The notes under the pieces are model-generated. The model was given only the letters and a program-made list of their open reading frames with translations, was not told the origin of the DNA and made no database searches. A stretch of 64,000 nt of DNA, from the NCBI RefSeq assembly GCF_900100655.1, contig NZ_FNCE01000002.1, positions 310,001 through 374,000 on the forward strand, written 5' to 3'. This document shows positions 57,946 through 64,000 of this stretch, one piece after another (position 1 is the stretch's first letter; every line of letters starts with the position of its first letter). Source of the DNA: Limimonas halophila (GTDB lineage Bacteria > Pseudomonadota > Alphaproteobacteria > Kiloniellales > Rhodovibrionaceae). The translations under genes and the position numbers were made by a program.

Positions 57946-58157
57946 TCAGCATGGTTTCCGCCGTCGTGGGTCCCGGCCCGATCGGACACGCCGATCGTGG
58001 CAGGATCGTAGAAAGGCCGGGCGGCACTCACAAGGCCGTCATCGCGGCGGCGCGGCCCGCCGGCATCGGAAAGCTGGTCCACGGCGCCTTGATCCGCCGG
58101 CATCTTGGCCACACCCTCTTCCGCGCCGAACCCGGTTTCACCGATCAGGACCCGCCC

Positions 58158-58928
58158 ATGCCGTCCGGCCCCGAAACGGCCCCCGCACCCGGGCAGGCCG
58201 AGCCCCGCACGATCGTGTGCCGCGTCACGGCCGTGGAGCAGGCCGCGCGCGACATCTACGTCGTGCGTCTCGCACGCGACGGTGGGGAACCGCTGACCCA
58301 CACGGCGGGGCAGTACGCGCGCGTGGCCTTCGACGACCAGCCGGAGCGCGACTACTCCATCGCCAGCCGGCCATCGGCCAGCGAGTTCGAGTTCCACATC
58401 CGCAACATGAACAGCGGGCCGAGCCACTACGTCGCCACGGCGCTCAAGCCGGGCGAGCGCGCGACGGTGCGCGGGCCGTTCGGCGCGACCTATCTGCGCA
58501 CGGACCACAGCGGCCCCATCGTGGCCATCGGCGGCGGCTCCGGCCTCGCGCCCATGAAGGCGATCGTCGAGGAAGCCCTCGCCCGCGGCATGACGCAACC
58601 GATCTCCCTTTACGCGGGCGTGCGGGACGAACCGGACCTCTATCTCGTCGAGCACTTCCGGGCGCTGGAAGCCAGGCACCCGAACTTCCGCTTCATCCCC
58701 GTGCTGTCCCATCCCAGCGGGCCGACGGCGCACCGCACGGGCATGGTGCCCGATGCCGTCGCGGCGGACCTGCCGGACCTGAGCCGCGCCAAGGCGTACC
58801 TGGCGGGGCCGCCGCCCATGGTGGAAGCCGCCCTCCAGCGCCTGCCCGAACTCGGCATCGCGGCGGACAACCTGCACGCCGACTCCTTCATCGGCGAGGC
58901 CGAGCGCCGCCAGCGCGACGGCGAATAG
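58158..58928 (+). CDS. FAD/NAD(P)-binding ferredoxin reductase-like oxidoreductase
   Basis: A 256-residue FNR-like flavoprotein: FAD motif RDYSIASRPS, pyrophosphate-binding VAIGGGSGLAPMKAIVEEA and a terminal YLAGPPPMVEAAL. There is no [2Fe-2S] domain and the usual catalytic cysteine at the NAD site is replaced (AGPPPM). It resembles the reductase components that use NAD(P)H to reduce a partner; the partner is unknown. ATG at 58158 has AGGA upstream; a longer open frame is not supported. Confidence 0.85.
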   Translation: MPSGPETAPAPGQAEPRTIVCRVTAVEQAARDIYVVRLARDGGEPLTHTAGQYARVAFDDQPERDYSIASRPSASEFEFHIRNMNSGPSHYVATALKPGERATVRGPFGATYLRTDHSGPIVAIGGGSGLAPMKAIVEEALARGMTQPISLYAGVRDEPDLYLVEHFRALEARHPNFRFIPVLSHPSGPTAHRTGMVPDAVAADLPDLSRAKAYLAGPPPMVEAALQRLPELGIAADNLHADSFIGEAERRQRDGE

Positions 58929-58940
58929 GAACGCCCGGCC

Positions 58941-59768
58941 TCAGCCCGTCCCGCGTTCGCCGAGCGGGTCCGGCACCAGGGTGCGGCCGTGCAGCGCGTT
59001 CAGCCAGTCGAGTCCCGCGCGCAGGCGCACCACCTCGCCCACGACGATGACGGCGGGCGGCTCGATCCCCGAGGCGGTCACGTCGGCCGCCGCGTCAACC
59101 AGCGTGGTTTCCAGCACGTGCTGGCGCGGCGTGGTGGCGCGGCTGACGATCGCCACGGGCTCGTCGGGCGGCCGGCCGCCCGCGCGCAGCCGTTCCGACA
59201 TGGGCTCCAGGTGCTTCATGCCCATGTAGACCACGAGCACGGGCGCGCGGCAGAGCGCGTCCCAGTCCAGGCTGGTGTGCAGCGCCCCGCCGACGTCGTG
59301 GCCGGTTACGAAGGTGACGGCGGAGTTGGTTTCCCGGTGCGTGAGCGGAATCCCCGCGTAGGCCAGCCCGCCCAGGCCGGCCGTCATGCCCGGCACGATG
59401 CGGAAGGGCACGCCGGTGTCGGCGAGGGCCAGGGCTTCCTCACCGCCACGTCCGAAGACCAGCGGATCGCCGCCCTTCAGGCGCACCACGCGCCGGCCGG
59501 CGCGGGCGTGCTGCACCAGCCGCAAGGAGATGTCGCGCTGCTTGGCCGAGGGTCGGCCGCCGCGCTTGCCAGCGTGCTCCAGCTCGACGCCCGCCGGCAC
59601 GAGGTCGAGCACGCCTTCGTCCACGAGCGCGTCGTAGACCACGACATCGGCCTGCTGGAGGGCATGATAGGCCAGCAGCGTCAGCAGGCCGGGATCGCCC
59701 GGCCCCGCCCCGACGAGCCACACCCATCCGCGCAGGAGATCCGGAAACTGTCCGCGTTCGCCGACCAT
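58941..59768 (-). CDS. cobA: Uroporphyrinogen-III C-methyltransferase
   Basis: A 275-residue SAM-dependent tetrapyrrole methylase: LVGAGPGDPGLLTLLA at residues about 18-33, KRGGRPSAKQRDI, VVRLKGGDPLVFGRGGEE and PLTHRETNSAVTFVTGH. It makes precorrin-2 for siroheme or cobalamin. There is no fused CysG dehydrogenase/ferrochelatase part, so those steps lie elsewhere. It follows the ABC-exporter gene by 55 bp. Confidence 0.95.
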   Translation of the reverse strand: MVGERGQFPDLLRGWVWLVGAGPGDPGLLTLLAYHALQQADVVVYDALVDEGVLDLVPAGVELEHAGKRGGRPSAKQRDISLRLVQHARAGRRVVRLKGGDPLVFGRGGEEALALADTGVPFRIVPGMTAGLGGLAYAGIPLTHRETNSAVTFVTGHDVGGALHTSLDWDALCRAPVLVVYMGMKHLEPMSERLRAGGRPPDEPVAIVSRATTPRQHVLETTLVDAAADVTASGIEPPAVIVVGEVVRLRAGLDWLNALHGRTLVPDPLGERGTG

Positions 59769-59823
59769 GGCCGGACTGTACGCAAGCGGCCCCGCGCCTG
59801 CCAGCCTCCCGCGCGATCCAGCC

Positions 59824-61518
59824 TCACGCCGCCGCGGCCGGCGGACCGCCCAACATCGCCGCCGCCGGCCCGCCGGCCTCCAGCAGCGCGCGCGGCGCCC
59901 CATGCTCCACCACGCGGCCGTCGCGGACGAACCAGACGGTGTCCGCGGCGAGCGCGGCGTCGCGGTCGTGCGTGACCATGAGGACGGTCGCCGGCGTCGT
60001 TCGCAGCAGCGTTCGCAGCGCCGAACGGCCGGCCGGATCGAGCGCGTCGTCGGCCTCGTCCAACAGCAGCAGCCGCGGCTGCGCCAGCGCCGCCCGCGCC
60101 AGCAGCACGCGCCGCCGTTCCCCGGCGGAGAGGTTTCGCCCGCCTTCCGCGAGCTTGCCGTCCAGCCCGCCCAGGCGGTCCAGGACGCCGGCGAGCCCGT
60201 GCGCATGCGCGACCGCTTCGATGGCGTCGTCGTCGGGGCGCTCGGCACAGGCAGCCGCCAGCGCGGCGCGCAGGCTGCCTTTCAGGATCGGCGTCGCCGC
60301 GCGCACCAGCGCGATCTCGCGCGCCCGCCGCGAGGGCGGGACGTGGCGCAAATCCGCGCCGTCCAGCCGAACGTGCCCGCTCGCCGGGTCGTCCAGGCGC
60401 GCCGCGAGGTCCAGCAGCGTCGACTTGCCCGCCCCGTTGGGCCCTACCACAGCCACCCGATCCCCGGCGGAAGCCGATGCTGTCAGCTCGTCGAGCGCGC
60501 CCGGCACCTCGACATCCTCGAACGCGAGCGCGGCGGGCTGCGCCGCCGGTTCCGGCGTCGGCGCGTCGGACTCGGCCGGATCCGGCAGCGCCGGGAGTGT
60601 CAGCCACTTGTGCACCTTCTGATGGGCCACCGACCAGGCGCGGTAGCGGTCGCACACCAGCGCAAGATCGCGTAGCGGCGTGGTCGCCAGGCCCAACGCG
60701 GTCATCACACCGACCGCGGTGCCGACCGGGGCATCCGTCACGATGGCGGTGCCCAGCACACAGGCCACGGCGGCGCCGCCGATCAATTCCGGGATCGCGC
60801 GGATGGTTTCGATGGCCACGGCGCGCCGCACCGCCGCGGTCCGCAACGCCCGCATGCGCCCGTTCAGCCGCCGCAAGTCGGCATTCAGCCGCCCCATGAG
60901 GCGCAGCTCGGGCGCCACCGGCATGCGCTCGTTCATGTCGGCGGCGATGCGGCCACGCTCCTGGCGGACCTCGCGGTTGGGCGCGATCAACGCCGGGGAA
61001 GCGAGCGCCATCACGATCACGGCCACGAGCAGGGGCCCGGCGGCGGCCAACGCCAGCGGTACGCTCATCACCGCCAGCAGGCCCAGCATCACCGGGAGCA
61101 TGCACCCCGCCGAGATCAGCCGCGCGACCCCCTCGCTGACCCAAACCTTGAAGACGCGCAGATCGCCGATATAGCGGATCGCCAGGTAGCCGCTGCGGCG
61201 ATGGGCCAGGGTGCGCGCCGGCAGGCGGGCAATGTGCGCGAACAGCCGGCGGCGCAGGTCGGCGGCGTACGTCTGGCCGATGTGCTCACCGATCCCGCGC
61301 TCGGCGACGCGCAGCCCGGCCGTCAGCGCGCCGGCCGCGACGAGCCCCGCGAGCGCCAACCATGGAAGCCCCGCCCCGCTGCCGCCAACATGGTCGAAAA
61401 CGCTGCGCGTGGCGGCGGCGACCACCGCCGCGGCCCCGGCCTCGACCCAGGCAAGCCCAACCAGCACCGCGATCCGCCGCGTGCGCCCGCGCGTGAAGAT
61501 GGGCGGCGGCGCGCTCAT
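59824..61518 (-). CDS. Fused ABC exporter (membrane domain plus ATPase), substrate unknown
   Basis: A 564-residue half-transporter. About five to six helices lie within residues 15-290; the ATPase is at about 330-564 with Walker A GPNGAGKS (359-366), signature NLSAGERRRVLLARAAL, Walker B LLLLDEADDALDP and a switch His in VTHDRDAAL. The region where the Q-loop glutamine should be reads LVRAATPILKGSL, so that glutamine is absent. It overlaps the P-loop NTPase gene upstream by 4 nt. Substrate and direction are not evident; an exporter fold is inferred. Confidence 0.85.
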   Translation of the reverse strand: MSAPPPIFTRGRTRRIAVLVGLAWVEAGAAAVVAAATRSVFDHVGGSGAGLPWLALAGLVAAGALTAGLRVAERGIGEHIGQTYAADLRRRLFAHIARLPARTLAHRRSGYLAIRYIGDLRVFKVWVSEGVARLISAGCMLPVMLGLLAVMSVPLALAAAGPLLVAVIVMALASPALIAPNREVRQERGRIAADMNERMPVAPELRLMGRLNADLRRLNGRMRALRTAAVRRAVAIETIRAIPELIGGAAVACVLGTAIVTDAPVGTAVGVMTALGLATTPLRDLALVCDRYRAWSVAHQKVHKWLTLPALPDPAESDAPTPEPAAQPAALAFEDVEVPGALDELTASASAGDRVAVVGPNGAGKSTLLDLAARLDDPASGHVRLDGADLRHVPPSRRAREIALVRAATPILKGSLRAALAAACAERPDDDAIEAVAHAHGLAGVLDRLGGLDGKLAEGGRNLSAGERRRVLLARAALAQPRLLLLDEADDALDPAGRSALRTLLRTTPATVLMVTHDRDAALAADTVWFVRDGRVVEHGAPRALLEAGGPAAAMLGGPPAAAA

Positions 61519-62648
61519 GCGGGGGCGCCGGCAGCGTTGGCGGAGGGGTCCTCGCTCGCGGCGATCCGGACCTCGGGCTCGACCGCCGCGGCGCTTTCCA
61601 CCGGTCCCGGAACCTTGTGGCCACCGTCGAGGATGCGCAGCGCACAGGCGGGGTCGAGGAGTTCGCTCGTCGGCTTCACGGGCGCGGCGACCGCGGTCTG
61701 GGTTTCCTGGCTCGCCAGCGGCCCGTTGGTGAACAGCCCCGACATGGCCAGCATCGACAGCCCGCAGCTCCGCACCGCCTGATCGCCGGCGACGGCACCG
61801 AGCGCATCGGTCGCCGCGAACACCACGCCGTCCACGCGCCGCCGGAACGCCGCCCGGCGCATGAGCGCGGCGGTTTCCGCCTGATAGACGCCGTCGGCCA
61901 CTTCCATGACCACTGCCTCGGCCCCGTCCGCGATCAGGTGCGCCACCAGACTTTCCATGGCGGCCCCGATGCGGGCCGGGGACTGGCGATAGGTGGAGGC
62001 CATGCCGGCGTCGGTGAAATCCAGCACGCGGTGCGCGCCAGCGTCGGCGAAGGCGTGAACATCCTTGGACGCCCCGGTCCCGGTCACCTTGGCCGCGCCC
62101 ACCGCCAGGCCGCCGCGGCTCAGCCCGTGGATCAGGGAGGCCGCCACCGTCGTCTTGCCGGCGTTCATGGCCGAACCGACCACGGCGATCACCGGCACAC
62201 GGGCGCGCGACCGCCGGAACGGCAAGCCATAGCTGGCGACGTTGACGGTCTTGCCGGTCGCGTGGGTGAGCAGCCCCAGCGGTCGTACCGAGGTCGGCGC
62301 ACTCATGTCCGTGTGGGCGTGGCGCATCCGGCCGATGATGCCACCGCCGGCCACGAGATCCGCGCCTTCCCCGTCGAGACTGGCGACGGCCTCGAACTGA
62401 TCGGGGGCATACCGGTCGCCGCAGGCCGCCACCACCAGATCGCCGCGGTAGAGCTGCGCCATCCGGCCCGTGCGCAGTTGCAGGTTCTTGTGCTGGCCAA
62501 CCGATCCAACGCGGGCCAGCACGAGATCGCCCGAGCGGGCGCGCGTCAGGTCGCTTTCCAGGCCGGCCACGTCGGCAGTCGCCACCCGCCGGGTCGTGAA
62601 CGCCCACTTTGCCTGGGAGAGCACGGAGCCGTTGGCGCCAAGGGTCAT
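61515..62648 (-). CDS. P-loop NTPase of MobB/BioD-like fold, function unknown
   Basis: A 377-residue protein I do not recognise as a named family. Residues 1-145 are a beta-rich N-domain (GDLVLARVGSVGQHKNLQ); from about 152 a SIMIBI-type P-loop domain begins: Walker A GSAMNAGKTT (158-167), then VGAAKVTGTGASKD (183-196), like the KPVxTG segment of BioD and MobB. Next come VLDFTDAGMASTY (208-220) and an acidic VVMEVADGVYQAE (246-258). It is the first gene of a coupled pair with the ABC exporter. ATG at 62648 has GGGAGCGAAGCGAG upstream. Confidence 0.7.
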   Translation of the reverse strand: MTLGANGSVLSQAKWAFTTRRVATADVAGLESDLTRARSGDLVLARVGSVGQHKNLQLRTGRMAQLYRGDLVVAACGDRYAPDQFEAVASLDGEGADLVAGGGIIGRMRHAHTDMSAPTSVRPLGLLTHATGKTVNVASYGLPFRRSRARVPVIAVVGSAMNAGKTTVAASLIHGLSRGGLAVGAAKVTGTGASKDVHAFADAGAHRVLDFTDAGMASTYRQSPARIGAAMESLVAHLIADGAEAVVMEVADGVYQAETAALMRRAAFRRRVDGVVFAATDALGAVAGDQAVRSCGLSMLAMSGLFTNGPLASQETQTAVAAPVKPTSELLDPACALRILDGGHKVPGPVESAAAVEPEVRIAASEDPSANAAGAPA

Positions 62649-63093
62649 CTCGCTTCGCTCCCGTATCGGTTGCCGCCGGCGACGGAACGGCTCGGCCGGA
62701 TGCCCTCGACACTGCCGCGCCGAAACCGGGAGTCCGTAGCCTGACATAACGCGCGTGAACCGGGTTGTGAGATTTTCGGAGCGAAACTGTTACACACGGC
62801 GCGGTTCTTTGCCATGCCCCGGAAGCGGGCACGCACCACCCGCGACAGGGTCGGTATCGGCCAAGAGGAGGGTCACGATTTCGCCGTCGATCTTGGACCA
62901 GGCCGGCGAACGGCGCCCTCTGCCCGCCCCGCCCAGGTTCCGCCAACGCCCGGGCTCCGTAGGGGGATGTAGGCGACGAGCGGAACGGCCGGGCTGCGCA
63001 CCGTTCGCGCCGGGCACCATCGTGTCCGCGACAGAAAAGCGCCGGATCGGGAGAAACCGATCCGGCGCGTTCAGGCCAGCACAGAGGGGGACG
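62649..63093. promoter_or_regulatory. Intergenic region between rpoH and the P-loop NTPase gene
   Basis: 445 bp without a convincing gene. It contains the rpoH terminator at 63039-63068 and, nearer the NTPase gene, AT-richer DNA around 62764-62815 that should hold the promoter of the two-gene unit. A 15-nt match to the sequence before the TauE gene lies at 62789-62803. Confidence 0.5.
63035..63068 (-). terminator. rpoH terminator
   Basis: A perfect 12-bp stem (63039-63050 with 63057-63068) with loop GAGAAA, followed on the minus strand by TTTT. It lies 26 bp after the rpoH stop. Confidence 0.9.
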
Positions 63094-63984
63094 TTATGCG
63101 GGAGCGCGCTGAGCGCGTGTGCGGTCTTGTTCCGCCCCTTCCAGCACGCGCTTGCGCAACTCCTGTAGGGCGCGGTGCTCGATCTGTCGCACGCGCTCCT
63201 TGCTGATGCCCAGCTCTTCGCCAAGCTCCTGAAGCGTCACGCTTTCCTCCTTGAGGTGGCGCTGGCGAATGATGTGCTGCTCGCGCGCCGGCAGGTGGGT
63301 CAGCGCCGTGTTGAGCCAGCGCTCGCGCAGCGAGCTGTCGTGGCTCCGCTGGGCCACCTCCTCCGGCGAGGCGGCGTCGTCGACCAGCAGGTCCTGCCAC
63401 TCCGAACTGCCGTCCTCACCCAACGGCGCATTCGCCGACTGGTCGGGGGCCGAGAGGCGAGACTCCATATTCTCGACCTGGCCGAGCTGGACCTTCAGCT
63501 GATCCGCGATTTGCTGCCGCGCATCCGTGTCGGAGATGCCCTGGTCCGATCCAGCGATCTTGGCGCGCAGGCGGCGCAGGTTGAAGAAGAGGGCCTTTTC
63601 CTGCGTGGTCGTGCCCAGACGCACCATCGACCAGTTGCGCAGCACGAAATCCTGAATGGCCGCCCGGATCCACCACACCGCGTAGGTGGAGAACCGCACC
63701 TCGCGGTCGGGATCGAAGCGCGCAGCGGCCTGCATCAGGCCCAGGTTGCCCTCCTGCAACAGGTCCGACATGTTCAGGCCGTATCCGCGATATTGCGTGG
63801 CGTGGCTGACGACCAGCCGGGCGTGCGCGTTGACGAGTTCGTCCAGCGCGTCCTGGTCCTGGTCGTGGGCCCAGAGCATGGCCAGTTCGTGCTCGCGTTC
63901 CCGCGTGAGCAGCGGGGCCTTCATGGCCTCCCGGATGTAGCGCTGGGTGGCCGCCTGACTGTCGGAAAGCTCTCTCGCCGTCAT
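63094..63984 (-). CDS. rpoH: RNA polymerase sigma-32 (heat-shock) factor
   Basis: A 296-residue group 3 sigma factor. Region 2 includes DLLQEGNLGLMQAAARFDP and RFSTYAVWWIRAAIQDFVL; the RpoH box QEKALFFNLRRLRAK is clear; region 4.2 has LGEELGISKERVRQIEHRAL. The RpoH box separates it from RpoD. Alphaproteobacteria often carry two rpoH copies; which one this is cannot be told. The ATG at 63984 is near the window edge, so its promoter is outside. Confidence 0.96.
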   Translation of the reverse strand: MTARELSDSQAATQRYIREAMKAPLLTREREHELAMLWAHDQDQDALDELVNAHARLVVSHATQYRGYGLNMSDLLQEGNLGLMQAAARFDPDREVRFSTYAVWWIRAAIQDFVLRNWSMVRLGTTTQEKALFFNLRRLRAKIAGSDQGISDTDARQQIADQLKVQLGQVENMESRLSAPDQSANAPLGEDGSSEWQDLLVDDAASPEEVAQRSHDSSLRERWLNTALTHLPAREQHIIRQRHLKEESVTLQELGEELGISKERVRQIEHRALQELRKRVLEGAEQDRTRAQRAPA

Positions 63985-64000
63985 GGCCCGTGATCCTGCG

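Noticed and set aside
59824-62946. A single 1040-residue protein fusing the NTPase region and ABC exporter
   Set aside because: The part before residue about 476 is a shadow of the P-loop NTPase gene in another frame; the exporter starts at its own ATG at 61518 with a 4-nt overlap.

Overview
The window is high-GC DNA from an alphaproteobacterium, most likely a Rhodospirillales-type lineage. Support comes from the block DUF177-rpmF-plsX-fabH-ihfA-merR-tRNA-Pro, a Mg-type HemB, RpoH (sigma-32), MinCDE, an LdtR-like MarR regulator, a CBP3-type cytochrome bc1 chaperone and a RibB protein with a degenerate RibA half. The lineage is inferred from gene content and order; no database search was possible. 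Genes are dense and mostly chromosomal housekeeping or metabolic genes. I saw no transposase, integrase, prophage or CRISPR array.

Layout. 1-6724 (minus): an AcuC/histone-deacetylase-like gene cut by the window edge, then a complete Mnh/Mrp Na+/H+ antiporter operon (mnhA to mnhG). 6933-20136 (plus): a molybdenum hydroxylase cluster of aerobic CO dehydrogenase type, coxG-coxS-coxL-coxM, followed by a YdbH-YnbE-YdbL envelope lipid-transport trio, then the cox accessory genes (MoxR ATPase, VWA protein, two XdhC halves, and a fused molybdopterin-binding/MobA-like nucleotidyltransferase). The large subunit carries AYRGAGR, the form II signature, so the substrate may not be CO. 20112-24487: a membrane-anchored alpha/beta hydrolase, a bactofilin, a hybrid-free sensor histidine kinase and a TauE/SafE permease.

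24512-30364 (minus): a small polysaccharide module (beta-helix protein, Wzx-like flippase, initiating sugar-phosphate transferase, outer-membrane barrel). 30640-32140 (minus): a TPP riboswitch controls an SSS-family symporter, the arrangement of the predicted thiamine-precursor transporter ThiV. 32390-37104 (minus): tRNA-Pro(GGG), MerR, ihfA, fabH, plsX, rpmF, DUF177 and a CBP3-type chaperone, with bamE divergent. 37765-45403 (minus): fliL, thiL, nusB, ribH, ribBX, ribE, ribD, nrdR, glyA, rpiB, a tightly overlapping riboflavin/one-carbon/thiamine cofactor run.

45625-51968: a branched-chain-amino-acid-type ABC importer whose parts are scattered. The binding protein lies on plus with tandem terminators. 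livM, livH and livF lie on minus, and an unrelated binding-protein gene and an AT-rich spacer separate them from livG. 52053-56886: a small DUF6898-like protein, glutaryl-CoA dehydrogenase, a MarR regulator, msrA and minCDE. 56890-63984: hemB, an FNR-like oxidoreductase, a CobA-type methyltransferase, a translationally coupled pair of unknown role (fused ABC exporter plus a MobB/BioD-like P-loop NTPase), and rpoH with a clear terminator.

Best candidates for something undescribed are the P-loop NTPase/ABC exporter pair (59824-62648) and the cox cluster with an embedded YdbH-YnbE-YdbL system and a membrane-tethered CoxG.
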